Positions 18,302 through 27,298 of a stretch of DNA of 37,575 nt are shown here, piece by piece. The stretch comes from Spirochaetaceae bacterium (lineage in GTDB: Bacteria > Spirochaetota > Spirochaetia > Treponematales > Breznakiellaceae). Made by a program: the position numbers and the translations under genes. The stretch is taken from positions 1 through 37,575 of the forward strand of contig JAITHJ010000037.1 of the NCBI GenBank assembly GCA_031280035.1. Reading direction: 5' to 3'. The notes below the pieces were generated by a model. That model was given only the letters and a program-made list of their open reading frames with translations. It searched no databases and was not told where the DNA came from. How positions within the stretch are numbered: position 1 is the first letter of the stretch; every line of letters starts with the position of its first letter.

Positions 18302-19102
18302 GTGTGTACTGAAATGCAGGGCTTAACTGATACTCATACTCATCTTTCATATCTTTCAGGAAAAGGAATAGCCAATGATTGCATAGACAATCTTTTTAAT
18401 GAAGGTTTTGGGTTTATGCTTGATATTGGAACACGCGCCGGCGATCTTGCCGGCAGGGTGAAATGTCTTTCGTGTTATAATAACGTGCGTTTTGCCTGCG
18501 GTATTTGGCCTCATCGTGAGTTTCTTGATAATCCTGAAGAAAACGCCGCTAAAATGGAAAAAGACATTGACGGCGCTCCTGAAAGTCTTGTTGTCGCAAT
18601 AGGAGAGTGCGGGTTTGACAAGCGTGAAAATCCTCAGTTTTCGTGTGGAGAAGAAAGACTTCTTGAATTACAGCTTGATATTGCCGCACGAAAATGCCTT
18701 CCTGTGATTATTCATTCACGTGACGCTCCAGAACAGACTATTGCGGCGCTTTCTCGTTTCCCTTCAGTACATGGCGTGATACATTGTTTTTCGTATACCG
18801 GCAGTGAGGCAAAAACATTTCTTGATATGGGTTACTACATATCGTTTGCAGGCAATCTTACCTATAAAAATGCGCATAATCTTCGCAGCGCGCTCCTGTA
18901 CATTCCGCAGGACAGGCTTCTTTTAGAAACGGACTGTCCGTATCTTGCGCCGTCTTTCCACCGGGGAAAAGTTTGCCACCCCGGTATGATTATTGAGACG
19001 TATAAAGCCGCCGCTGAAATTCTTAAAATTGATATAATTGAACTAAAGCGTCTTATTGCGGAAAACGCAAGGAAGTTATTTAGGGTTGACACGCAGGCGT
19101 AA
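18302..19102 (+). CDS. TatD-family metal-dependent hydrolase
   Basis: A 266-residue TIM-barrel metal-dependent DNase-like enzyme. Seen are DTHTHLSYL (metal ligands His12, His14), AIGECGFD with the bridging Glu, PVIIHSRDA, GVIHCFSYTGS and LLLETDCPYLAP, all in TatD order. Family members have 3'-5' exonuclease or other DNase activity. GTG 18302 is chosen because GAGGCGG lies at 18287-18293, a good distance; the in-frame ATG four codons later is too far from it. It is 21 bases downstream of the HEAT-repeat gene. Confidence 0.9.
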   Translation: MCTEMQGLTDTHTHLSYLSGKGIANDCIDNLFNEGFGFMLDIGTRAGDLAGRVKCLSCYNNVRFACGIWPHREFLDNPEENAAKMEKDIDGAPESLVVAIGECGFDKRENPQFSCGEERLLELQLDIAARKCLPVIIHSRDAPEQTIAALSRFPSVHGVIHCFSYTGSEAKTFLDMGYYISFAGNLTYKNAHNLRSALLYIPQDRLLLETDCPYLAPSFHRGKVCHPGMIIETYKAAAEILKIDIIELKRLIAENARKLFRVDTQA

Positions 19103-19111
19103 ACCGCATAC

Positions 19112-19140
19112 TTGACAGCGGCGGATTAATTTAATATACT
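19112..19140 (+). promoter_or_regulatory. Sigma70-type promoter for the glycine-rich lipoprotein
   Basis: A perfect -35 TTGACA (19112-19117), a 17-base spacer and -10 TATACT (19135-19140). Transcription would start near 19147, giving a leader of about 53 bases before ATG 19200. This is one of the best matches to consensus in the window. Confidence 0.75.
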
Positions 19141-19199
19141 TATACTGCTTATTGATAGATTGTGAAACCATTTGAGCATAAGCAAGGCTGGTTGTTTTT

Positions 19200-21047
19200 A
19201 TGAAGAAATTCAATGTTTTGTACGTGCTTTTTGTGCTAGTCATGACTGGGTGTTCTGTGGAAGGCGAATCTACAGATGATGATGGCGCGGTTCCAGCAGG
19301 CGCGTATGCTATTATGATAGGCGGTGATGCCAGCGGACGAATTACTGTTAAGCAATATGCGTACGAAAATGATGTTGTTGTATTTGCATTTTCAGAAAAA
19401 CCTGGATCGTATCTTTCTACAGGTTCTTTAAATGTAAAAGGCAAGAACGGCTATGTAAACATCTCTCATGTGAATGGCGTAAAAGGGAAAATTCAATTTA
19501 TTATGCCTGCGTCTTCCGTTATGATAAATGGTAAATTTACAGCTCAGGATGCCAGCAATAATTGTAACTTGAATCTTTCAACATCAGATAGCGAATGTAG
19601 TTTAGAACTGGTAGAAAACGGCGGCGTTGATTATATTTTAACCATGCCGTATGAAAAAACATCAGCGAATTTAGATATTGAACCGCAGTCATCCGGAGGT
19701 TTTTGTACCTGGGATTCAAACAACCTAAGTGATATTAACGAAGGTCTTAGTTCTATGGATATTACCGTAACTGCTCAGGCGGGAGCAAGAAAGTCTTTTA
19801 AGGTAAAAATTGTCCGGCTGCCTAATACCGATATTCGCGCTGAAATTAACGCAAGCGATTTTAGCGCGATAAGTTTTTCCAGAGCTGACTGGAATACCGC
19901 GCCTGCAATTCCGTTTTACATTAATAATGCTCCGGTAACGCTTAAAATTGATGTGTGTGATACTGATAATTTGAGTAATATAGTTATTCTGGGTATTGAT
20001 GATTATCATGATTTAGATACCGGCAGCTTAACCGGAAATTATTCTCTTCAGAGTGGTTTTAATGGAAGCACTTCAACGGATTCTCGAAAAATAGGAACTA
20101 TTAGGGTTACGGCTACAAAGGTATGGGAAGGCGAATCATTTACAGGTGAAAAAATATATTCTCTTACGCTTAAGCGAGATGCGCCTGCGGCTAGACCGAA
20201 TGGACCTCTTGCTACAGGAGGAACGACTAGTTATATTAAGAGACCTAATGATCCGGACTGGGATGAAGTTCATGTCTTTAAAACAGTTGGAAATACTAGT
20301 TTTATTGTTTCTAATTCGTTGCCGGCTGATTCTGTTCGCATGGTTCTTATCGGCGGCGGCGGCGGCGGCGGCAAGTCGATAGGCGCGCAGAATGCTTCCG
20401 GCGGCGGCGGCGGCGGTATTCTTATACGGAATAATGCAGCGCTGCCAAGAGGCAACTACACAATAATGGTTGGCGCGGGCGGCGTTGGCGGCGCATTGGA
20501 TAATTCAAGTGAACCAGCCGGCGCGGATAAAAAACAAAAAGTAAGAACTTATAACGGACAAAACTCCGTTATGACAGGGCCTTCCGGTTTTGCGGCGCTT
20601 ACTGCGTTTGGCGGCGGCGGCGGCGGCTGGCACGGCGATGGTGATGGCGCTCCTGGCGCAGACGGCGGTTCCGGCGGCGGCGGTTATTCGAATAACGGCG
20701 GCGGTGGAATCTCTCTATCAGGACAGGGAAATAGCGGCGGCGCTCATTGGCATGACGGAACCGCTGGCGGCGGCGGATATGGTTCTGCGGGCAGCAATAA
20801 TGGAAATGGCGGTGTAGGAATCGTAAAAAGCGCTATTCCGGCAATGGACGGCATTACAGGTATTCCTGATGAATTTGCCGGCGGCGGAGCTGGCGGAACT
20901 GGGTCTGCAAGTCATGGCGGCGGCGCTCAGTCTGATGGCACAAGTTTTACGGGCGGCGGCGGCGGCGGTTATAGCGGCAATCATGGTTTTGCGGGCGGAT
21001 CAGGTATTGTTGTAGTACGTTTTCGTCATGGCTCTTCTTTACAGTAG
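19200..21047 (+). CDS. Glycine-rich lipoprotein with Ig/cadherin-like N-terminal domains
   Basis: A 615-residue predicted surface or periplasmic lipoprotein (lipobox MTGC, acceptor Cys18). Residues about 35-330 are beta-rich and include two similar openings (YENDVVVFAFSEKPGSYLSTGSLNV and a later SLELVENGGVDYILTMPYEKT) and a cadherin-like SMDITVTAQAGARKSFKVKIVR segment. From about residue 360 comes a glycine-rich domain: DEVHVFKTVGNTSFIV, then repeated blocks of four to seven glycines separated by short polar stretches, ending in GGSGIVVVRFRH. That opening and closing pattern matches the glycine-rich domain found in phage tail fibres and bacterial surface proteins. The DNA has long GGC runs. 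The ribosome site is weak (AAGG, 13 bases from ATG). Confidence 0.75.
   Translation: MKKFNVLYVLFVLVMTGCSVEGESTDDDGAVPAGAYAIMIGGDASGRITVKQYAYENDVVVFAFSEKPGSYLSTGSLNVKGKNGYVNISHVNGVKGKIQFIMPASSVMINGKFTAQDASNNCNLNLSTSDSECSLELVENGGVDYILTMPYEKTSANLDIEPQSSGGFCTWDSNNLSDINEGLSSMDITVTAQAGARKSFKVKIVRLPNTDIRAEINASDFSAISFSRADWNTAPAIPFYINNAPVTLKIDVCDTDNLSNIVILGIDDYHDLDTGSLTGNYSLQSGFNGSTSTDSRKIGTIRVTATKVWEGESFTGEKIYSLTLKRDAPAARPNGPLATGGTTSYIKRPNDPDWDEVHVFKTVGNTSFIVSNSLPADSVRMVLIGGGGGGGKSIGAQNASGGGGGGILIRNNAALPRGNYTIMVGAGGVGGALDNSSEPAGADKKQKVRTYNGQNSVMTGPSGFAALTAFGGGGGGWHGDGDGAPGADGGSGGGGYSNNGGGGISLSGQGNSGGAHWHDGTAGGGGYGSAGSNNGNGGVGIVKSAIPAMDGITGIPDEFAGGGAGGTGSASHGGGAQSDGTSFTGGGGGGYSGNHGFAGGSGIVVVRFRHGSSLQ
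20351..21000 (+). repeat. GGC-rich low-complexity coding repeats
   Basis: Several runs of GGC/GGN codons (for example 20351-20372, 20400-20416, 20610-20628 and 20955-20970) encode the polyglycine blocks of the lipoprotein. They are near-perfect trinucleotide runs and could change length by slippage without a frameshift. Confidence 0.7.
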
Positions 21048-21121
21048 AGAGCGTTAAACAGTATGCTATCGTTTGCTATGCTTCCTGTAGGAATTTTATC
21101 CGGTGAAAAACGATTTTATAT

Positions 21122-21160
21122 TCGGGCTTTCCTTCAACTAAATATACAGGAACCGCCCGA
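21122..21160 (+). promoter_or_regulatory. Leader hairpin just upstream of the ComFB-domain gene
   Basis: TCGGGC (21122-21127) pairs with GCCCGA (21155-21160). An inner TCCT/AGGA helix is separated from it by a small internal loop. The right arm abuts the AAAAGGA ribosome site of the gene at 21175. There is no U-run, so it does not look like a terminator; a role in translational control is possible but unproven. The rest of the 127-base gap (21048-21174) shows nothing convincing. Confidence 0.35.
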
Positions 21161-21174
21161 AAAGGACTAGCGTA

Positions 21175-21888
21175 ATGAAGATTCGCAATTTAATGGAAGA
21201 CATTGTTCTGGTTGAAGTTGAAAGTGTATGCAAGGATATTAAAAATAATCCTGCGTATGAAGATCTCTGTGTCTGCGATCAATGCCGGCTTGATGCTGTA
21301 TGTTATGTGCTAAATCGTGTAAGTCCGCGCTATTTTGCGTCAAGCAGAGGCCTTGCGCGGGAAGAAATTTTTTCTTTTGAAAAACAGCAAAAAGATGCTG
21401 ATTTGATAGCCCTTATATTTGAGGCGTTTAAGACTGTCGCGCATAACAAACGTCCTAATCGCAGTCATAGAAGCGAAGAAACGCATAACGGCGGGTTGAC
21501 GCGCGCAAATGCGGTTTTTAATATTCCTGTCATAATGGGGTGTATTCTGAATGGACAAAACTTTGCTCCAATGACCGGTGTGAACGTAGAATTGTATATT
21601 GAAAATGAGTTAGTTAAAATGAATAATGAAAATTGGCAGAATCCGTATTTCTTGAGTGATAAAACAAACGGGGCATTTACTTTCTGGCCGGAAAGCATCT
21701 CTTCTAAAGAAAAAGGCGAACAAAAAACAGTTAGTTTTTCAATTTGCGTTCAGGCGGATAATTTTGAACCGCTTCGTCATTTCTTTGAGTTAACCGTAAC
21801 AAGCGAACCAGATATAATAGAGTCTATATCGATGGGAAACACTCTTAAAATACCTAATTTATATATGTTTCCGCCTGAAAAAAAATAA
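21175..21888 (+). CDS. ComFB-domain protein with C-terminal beta-rich extension
   Basis: A 237-residue protein. Residues 1-90 match the ComFB family: NLMEDIVLVEVESVCKDI, then CVCDQCRLDAVCYVLNRVSPRY with Cys32, Cys34, Cys37 and Cys43, likely zinc ligands. ComFB proteins are reported to act as cyclic dinucleotide receptors in some bacteria; whether this one does is inference. The rest (about 110-237) is a beta-rich domain (VIMGCILNGQNFAPMTGVNVELYIEN...) like a carboxypeptidase-regulatory sandwich, not part of simple ComFB proteins. AAAAGGAC precedes ATG 21175, and the gene ends two bases before the TonB receptor gene. Confidence 0.75.
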   Translation: MKIRNLMEDIVLVEVESVCKDIKNNPAYEDLCVCDQCRLDAVCYVLNRVSPRYFASSRGLAREEIFSFEKQQKDADLIALIFEAFKTVAHNKRPNRSHRSEETHNGGLTRANAVFNIPVIMGCILNGQNFAPMTGVNVELYIENELVKMNNENWQNPYFLSDKTNGAFTFWPESISSKEKGEQKTVSFSICVQADNFEPLRHFFELTVTSEPDIIESISMGNTLKIPNLYMFPPEKK

Positions 21889-21890
21889 CA

Positions 21891-24482
21891 ATGTTTTTTT
21901 CAATTAAAAAATATTTCTTTGCGTTACATATTTTATTTTTTACGGCGTTTATATGTTTTGCCCGTGATATAATTGTTTATATTGAAGACGCTGATTTGGC
22001 CATACCCCTTGAAGGCGCCGTTATTCATACGTGGGATAATCATGAATTTGTCTGCAACGATGAAGGCATTGCGGTTTTTTCTGTACCGGATACAAGGCCT
22101 GTTTTGCTCCAAATAACATATCCGGGATACAAAACCGAGCGGATTACAATACCCGCTTCTGCTGCGGAAGGCAGCGCAGTTAAATCACGCTTTACAATTT
22201 TTATGCGTATTGACAGTATGCTGGAAAATAAAGAACTGGTTTTTGTAGCGGAAAAAACAAACGAAGGCACCGAAGTAAAATCAGGCCGCAGTGTTTCGAT
22301 TGCAGGAAAAGATCTTGCACGTATATCAGAAATTGGATTTCTGGAAGATGTTATGACCGCCATTAAACTTCTTCCCGGCGTTGGATATACAGGCATGTTT
22401 GATGCAATGCCTTCAATACGCGGCGGGGATCCCGGAGATCTTGTTGCCGTTCTGGATGGATTTTACATAGAAAACCCCTATTTCTGGGGCGGCGGCGTTT
22501 CAATATTTGATCCTCACATGATAGAAAGCGCAAGACTTTCACACGGAATTTTTTCTTCACGTTATGGCCATACAATTTCCGGATTGCTCGAACTTACATC
22601 AAAAACTCCATCCCCAACTGAAACCGAGATTGAACTTGGCCTTTCAAGCAGCGTCGTAAACCTGAATGTGTCAATACCATTCCGCAAAGGCGGTATTATG
22701 GTTATGGGGAAGGCAACTTATTGGGATGGCTATATCGCGTTACTAAAATGGATTCCAGGAATGGAGGCCATTACCGTAGCGCCGTATATCAGAGCCGCCG
22801 CTTTTTCCGGCAATTACCGGTTTACAAGCGCTGTTGAAATGACATTCAACGGATTTATAGGCGGAGACGGCGTTGGCTTGAGTTATAAAGATTCTTTTGA
22901 AATTGATAAACAAAAGCAAGATATTGATATGAATTATAAGTGGGACAGCCTTCAAGGATTTCTTATTTCAGGATTAACATTTAATCCGCGCAATTCCATG
23001 GTTTTACGGGGAACGGCAGGCGGCGGCTTTTCAAAAACATTTCTTAACGGCGATATGAGCGGCAATTTGTATTTATTTAACAAGGCTGACTTTATTAGTT
23101 ATATGCTAGGTTTAGGCGTCTCTCCAATGTTTTTACCTGACAACTATATTATTAATGGCCGTACTCTTATGAAAATTGACAATACAACGTATACCGCCCA
23201 GACTCGTATTGACTATGATTGGGAAATAGGCGGCGGTTTTCTTTTTGCGGCAGGCGTTCAGGAATTTTATAACCGCTGGACGCGGTATATTTTGCTTAGA
23301 GGTCCTCAGGATATTCTGGCAAAAAACTTCCCCAATACTCCTCCAGGAATAGGATTGCCATTGGACAGTTTTTATGTGAATGTGGATATTCCGTATATGC
23401 CTCCCATAGAAGGGTATAATCAAGCGCTGATAAGCTCCGCATATACTTTGTTGGAGTATAAAAGTCCGCAGCAAAAATTTGGCGCGGAACTTGGCCTGCG
23501 TGTTGATCATCTTTATTTCATTGGAAAAGATTTTACAATACAGACATATCCAGCGGTTAACCCGCGTCTTAACATGGATTTTAATATATTAAAAAATAAA
23601 GGCTTTTTTAATTCATGGGATATTACAGCCGGTGCGGGATTTTTTTCATCTCTTACCGACAATATATCGTCATTGCAGAGTTCTGACGGCATTGATGATT
23701 TTGAGCTAAAGCAGAACCGCTCATTGACCAGTCTTTTTGGTACAAATATTCGTTTCCTTGATAACTGGAGTTTCAATGTTGAATTCTACTATAAATATAT
23801 TTTCGATCGCGCATATTCACTTAACAAAACCAGAGCTGAAAACGGACAAAATGATCCTATAGACTATTACTTTAACGGAGAAGGCCGCGTTTGGGGATTC
23901 GATTTCATGCTGCAAAAGTATCAATCAAGATATTTAGACGGCTGGATCTCGTATACTTTTACATGGGCGCGTTACAAAAATCCGCTTATGATTGACCGCA
24001 ATGGTAATCTACTTGAAGGCGATTGGCGCTGGCCAAGCTTTCATCATTTTCATAATTTAAATCTTGTGATGAATATAAAGCCTGCTAAACGTTATAATAT
24101 TGCTGTTCGATTTAGCTTTGCGTCAGGCGCGCCTCTTTCTGTTGCAGGTGAAATAACATCCTATCCGGTTCTTATTGTTCGTCCAGATGCTCCGCCTTCT
24201 TTTATTCAAGAATATAAACGTTCTTCATCTTATTCTGATACGCGGCGCGATGGTTTTGCGCTTCCGCTTGATATAAAATTCTCAAGATTTTCGTTTAATA
24301 AAAATGGCAAGGCGCAGGGTGAATTATATCTTGCTGCTGAAAATGCGCTGTCGTTCCTTAAAACACGTGATAAGAATACAACATTTAATCAGTATACAGG
24401 TACTGAAGTTAAAGGCAGTGATAGGGAGAATTACCAAATGCCGATTCCAATGGTATCTTTTGGCATAGTGTGGAGTTATTAA
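21891..24482 (+). CDS. TonB-dependent outer-membrane receptor
   Basis: An 863-residue receptor. Residues 1-24 are a signal peptide; 25-110 form a carboxypeptidase-regulatory-like domain (PLEGAVIHTWDNHEFVCNDEGIAVFSV); about 125-230 is the plug, with LEDVMTAIKLLPGVGYTG and PSIRGGDPGDLVAVLDGFYI. The remainder is an alternating aromatic beta-barrel with a Tyr at the very C-terminus. Such receptors take up chelates, vitamins or sugars using TonB/ExbBD; the substrate is not apparent. No TonB-ExbBD genes are here. It is tightly linked to the ComFB-domain gene, and its stop overlaps the next ATG (TAATG). Confidence 0.88.
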   Translation: MFFSIKKYFFALHILFFTAFICFARDIIVYIEDADLAIPLEGAVIHTWDNHEFVCNDEGIAVFSVPDTRPVLLQITYPGYKTERITIPASAAEGSAVKSRFTIFMRIDSMLENKELVFVAEKTNEGTEVKSGRSVSIAGKDLARISEIGFLEDVMTAIKLLPGVGYTGMFDAMPSIRGGDPGDLVAVLDGFYIENPYFWGGGVSIFDPHMIESARLSHGIFSSRYGHTISGLLELTSKTPSPTETEIELGLSSSVVNLNVSIPFRKGGIMVMGKATYWDGYIALLKWIPGMEAITVAPYIRAAAFSGNYRFTSAVEMTFNGFIGGDGVGLSYKDSFEIDKQKQDIDMNYKWDSLQGFLISGLTFNPRNSMVLRGTAGGGFSKTFLNGDMSGNLYLFNKADFISYMLGLGVSPMFLPDNYIINGRTLMKIDNTTYTAQTRIDYDWEIGGGFLFAAGVQEFYNRWTRYILLRGPQDILAKNFPNTPPGIGLPLDSFYVNVDIPYMPPIEGYNQALISSAYTLLEYKSPQQKFGAELGLRVDHLYFIGKDFTIQTYPAVNPRLNMDFNILKNKGFFNSWDITAGAGFFSSLTDNISSLQSSDGIDDFELKQNRSLTSLFGTNIRFLDNWSFNVEFYYKYIFDRAYSLNKTRAENGQNDPIDYYFNGEGRVWGFDFMLQKYQSRYLDGWISYTFTWARYKNPLMIDRNGNLLEGDWRWPSFHHFHNLNLVMNIKPAKRYNIAVRFSFASGAPLSVAGEITSYPVLIVRPDAPPSFIQEYKRSSSYSDTRRDGFALPLDIKFSRFSFNKNGKAQGELYLAAENALSFLKTRDKNTTFNQYTGTEVKGSDRENYQMPIPMVSFGIVWSY

Positions 24483-25210
24483 TGGCTTATTTGACAGGTT
24501 TTCATGCAATAGAGGAACATATACGCGCGGGAAAGACGTCAGGCGTACTGCTTGTTGCAAAAGCCGGGCCGCGGGCAAGGGAAATCGCTGCGCTTGCCGC
24601 CGAAAAAAAAATCCGCGTTGAACGGGCCGGTGTCCATGAGCTTGACCGGCTGGCAAAAGATCATCGCGGCGTTGTGCTTGAAATTGACGGCGATCCGTCT
24701 TTCTGCGGCAATTTTGAAGAGATGCTTGACAGTCTCAACGGGAAAGAAAACGCCCTTGTTGTAATTCTTGATGAGATAACTGATCCACACAACTATGGCG
24801 CGATTATCAGATCCTGCGATCAGTTTGGCGCGGATATGGTTATTATAAGAAATAAACGCACGGCAAGACACAGTGATATTGTCGCCAAATCTTCCGCCGG
24901 CGCCGCCGCATGGATTCCCATTGCTGAAACGCCTAATTTGCCGCGCGCTGTGGAGGCGCTTAAGGCTGCTGGTTTTTGGATTTATGGCGCGGATATGTCC
25001 GGCGAATGTATCTTTGACAGAAATATGCGCGGGCGCTGTGCCGTAATATTCGGGAGTGAAGGCGGCGGTTTATCACGGCTTTTGCGCGAAACATGCGATG
25101 TTCTTGTTGCTGTTCCGTCATTGGGTAGAATTGATTCTCTTAACGTATCAGTTGCTGCTGGAGTTGTGCTTTATGAAATTACCCGCCAAAGGCTGCAGGG
25201 ACATCATTAA
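24482..25210 (+). CDS. rlmB: SpoU/TrmH-family rRNA 2'-O-methyltransferase (RlmB-like)
   Basis: A 242-residue knotted methyltransferase. A short substrate-binding domain (1-80, GFHAIEEHIRAGKTSGVLLV) precedes the three SpoU motifs: DPHNYGAIIRSCDQFGAD, AVIFGSEGGGLSRL and SLNVSVAAGVVLYEI. Length and domain order match RlmB, which methylates a guanosine of 23S rRNA. ATG 24482 shares a base with the TonB-receptor stop and is preferred to an upstream in-frame start within that gene. The methyl donor is S-adenosylmethionine. Other TrmH-type targets cannot be excluded. Confidence 0.88.
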   Translation: MAYLTGFHAIEEHIRAGKTSGVLLVAKAGPRAREIAALAAEKKIRVERAGVHELDRLAKDHRGVVLEIDGDPSFCGNFEEMLDSLNGKENALVVILDEITDPHNYGAIIRSCDQFGADMVIIRNKRTARHSDIVAKSSAGAAAWIPIAETPNLPRAVEALKAAGFWIYGADMSGECIFDRNMRGRCAVIFGSEGGGLSRLLRETCDVLVAVPSLGRIDSLNVSVAAGVVLYEITRQRLQGHH

Positions 25211-25249
25211 AATCCGTTGCGGCGCATATTTTATGGCGGGAAATCCTCC

Positions 25250-25278
25250 TTGACCCACTTCACCTTGTTTGTTGTATT
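25250..25278 (+). promoter_or_regulatory. Candidate promoter for ftsW
   Basis: TTGACC (25250-25255), a 17-base spacer and TGTATT (25273-25278), four of six matches at the -10. It would start transcription only about nine bases before ATG 25294, where no Shine-Dalgarno sequence is visible. Confidence 0.35.
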
Positions 25279-25293
25279 GCGTATCATAAATGT

Positions 25294-26436
25294 ATGAAGA
25301 ATACTACTGTCGGCGGCGTGTCAAGGCGCGCTTCTTTTGACCATGTGTTTATAGCAATCGTTGTTCTCTTAACTGGAATGGGGCTTGTAACATTGTACTC
25401 GGCGTCGTACGCTTTTGCCGGCAGATGGTATGATAATCGCATATATTTGATTATAAGGCAAGGAATTTACGCTGTTGTTGGCTTGTCTTTTTTTATCGCT
25501 GCGTGCCATGTAAATATAGAAACTCTGCGTAAATTCATAACTCCTGTTATACTTGGAACACTAGTGTTTTGCGTTCTGCCGTTCTTTCCGGTTGTAGGCA
25601 TAAATTTAGGCGGAGCATCGCGCTGGATTAAAATCGATGATTGGACATTTCAGCCGTCAGAAATCGCAAAGTTTTCTCTTCCAGTTTATCTTGCTCATAT
25701 ACTTGACAAAAAACAGGATAAAATAAATGACGTTAGAGAAGGACTCATGGCTCCTGTGGTCGTAACCTTGCTTTTCTTTATTATAATCTATTTGCAGAAC
25801 GATTTTTCAACGGCGATTTTTATAATGATAAATACCCTTATCATATTCTTTCTAGCTGGTATAAAAATGAGATATTTTATCAGCGCGGCAGTAATGTTTG
25901 TTCCAATTTCAATTTTACTTGTTATAACAAAAGAATATCGACTGCTTCGTGTGCTTGCGTTTCTTGATTCAACATTCCAGCCGCTTGAAGCCGGTTTCCA
26001 ACAGGATGCCGCCGAGAAAGCTTTGCGCTTTGGCGGGTTTATGGGACGCGGCATTGGACAGGGCGAGTGGAAAATTTCGAGCGTTCCGGCGATTCAATCT
26101 GATTTTATTTTTGCGTCATTTGCTGAAGAAACAGGGTTCATGGGCGTAATAGTGTTTATGCTTTGTTTTTGTATCTTTGCTTTTCGGGGGTATCGTATAG
26201 CGCTGCGGTCAAATCAAATGTTTCACGTGCTGCTTTGCGCTGGTCTTGTAACATCAATTATCCTGCAAATGTTGATGAATATCTCTGTAGTTGCCCGCCT
26301 TGTACCGGTAACCGGCGTGCCGCTTCCATTTTTTTCCGCCGGCGGATCTTCGCTGATTACAACTTTAATGGCGTCAGGATGTATCGCAAACATATCACGC
26401 ATCTGCGAAAAGGCAAAAGGAGCAGGCGGTGATTGA
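25294..26436 (+). CDS. ftsW: FtsW septal peptidoglycan polymerase (SEDS family)
   Basis: A 380-residue protein with about ten transmembrane helices. SEDS features are GLVTLYSASYAFA in the first helix, GGASRWIKIDDWTFQPSEIAKFSLPVYLA with the family-typical Ser-Glu, LQNDFSTAIFIM with the catalytic-type Asp, and the closing VTGVPLPFFSAGGSSLITTLMASG. RodA has the same fold, but the ftsQ-ftsA-ftsZ neighbours favour FtsW. FtsW polymerises glycan strands at the division septum with its cognate penicillin-binding protein. It overlaps ftsQ by eight bases. Confidence 0.9.
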   Translation: MKNTTVGGVSRRASFDHVFIAIVVLLTGMGLVTLYSASYAFAGRWYDNRIYLIIRQGIYAVVGLSFFIAACHVNIETLRKFITPVILGTLVFCVLPFFPVVGINLGGASRWIKIDDWTFQPSEIAKFSLPVYLAHILDKKQDKINDVREGLMAPVVVTLLFFIIIYLQNDFSTAIFIMINTLIIFFLAGIKMRYFISAAVMFVPISILLVITKEYRLLRVLAFLDSTFQPLEAGFQQDAAEKALRFGGFMGRGIGQGEWKISSVPAIQSDFIFASFAEETGFMGVIVFMLCFCIFAFRGYRIALRSNQMFHVLLCAGLVTSIILQMLMNISVVARLVPVTGVPLPFFSAGGSSLITTLMASGCIANISRICEKAKGAGGD

Positions 26437-27253
26437 TCAAATTATTGACGTGGATAAAATCGAAATACAAAACCACGCGGATAAAGAAAATAATCATGCC
26501 ACTTTAAGAAAATATCCTGTACGAATTTTAATTATGTGTTCGATCCTTTTGTTTGGTGAATTAGTTTGGATTTTTATAATATCTCCATGTATGCCGCTAT
26601 CATCTGTTAATATAACAGGAACTGAAATAAATAATGCTCTGATACTGGAGAAAGCCGGAATAACGCCGCGTACATCGTATTTTTCATTTAATGAAAAAAA
26701 AACAAGAGAAGCCTTGCTTTCAATACCGGTAATTGAAAATGCTGAGATAATAAAAAAATTTCCTGATACAGTTATCATCAATCTGCGTGAACGTGTTGCT
26801 GTTGCTCTTTCACTTGTTCCGCTTGATGAACGTATAATGCCTGTTATATTTGATAAAGCTGGAGTTGTTTTTCAGATAGGTGATGAAGGGGGTATTGCAA
26901 TAAATAATAATTTGCCTATAATATCAGGATTGGTATTTGAAAGAGTGAAGGTGGGTTTACATCTTCCTGATTTTGTTATACCATTATTGTATGATATTAA
27001 GGAGTTAGAAGATAATACTCCGGAACTGCTAAATGCAATTTCGGAAATACGTATTAATAAAAAAACGAATGATAGCTTTGATGTAACAGTATATCCATCA
27101 TCAAATTCTGTGCGTATTAGAATTGGCGCGGAACTTAATGCGGAAAAAATAAGTTATGCTTTACTGTTACTTGATGTATTGAAAGAACGGAATATAAATG
27201 TGGATGAAGTCGACTTTAGGTCGGGAACTGCATCGTATAAAACGAAGAATTAG
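26429..27253 (+). CDS. ftsQ: FtsQ/DivIB-type division protein
   Basis: A 274-residue protein with a 30-residue cytoplasmic start, one membrane helix (about 31-52) and an extracytoplasmic POTRA domain (about 55-125; SVNITGTEINNALILEKAGI...IENAEIIKKFPDTVIINLRERVAVAL). FtsQ links early and late division proteins. The GTG at 26429 is the likely start: AGGAG lies seven bases upstream and the overlap with the ftsW stop suggests coupling. The C-terminal beta domain is diverged, as usual for this family. Confidence 0.85.
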   Translation: MIDQIIDVDKIEIQNHADKENNHATLRKYPVRILIMCSILLFGELVWIFIISPCMPLSSVNITGTEINNALILEKAGITPRTSYFSFNEKKTREALLSIPVIENAEIIKKFPDTVIINLRERVAVALSLVPLDERIMPVIFDKAGVVFQIGDEGGIAINNNLPIISGLVFERVKVGLHLPDFVIPLLYDIKELEDNTPELLNAISEIRINKKTNDSFDVTVYPSSNSVRIRIGAELNAEKISYALLLLDVLKERNINVDEVDFRSGTASYKTKN

Positions 27254-27298
27254 TAGGCGAATAGTTCTGAAGCGTTTGCTTCAAATGGGAGGGTTATT

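Noticed and set aside
20270-20984. Open frames in other phases of the glycine-rich region, and a CRISPR-like look of repeated GGC blocks
   Set aside because: The repeats are codon runs with irregular spacing and no constant repeat-spacer pattern; the shadow proteins are poly-Ala or poly-Arg/Pro.
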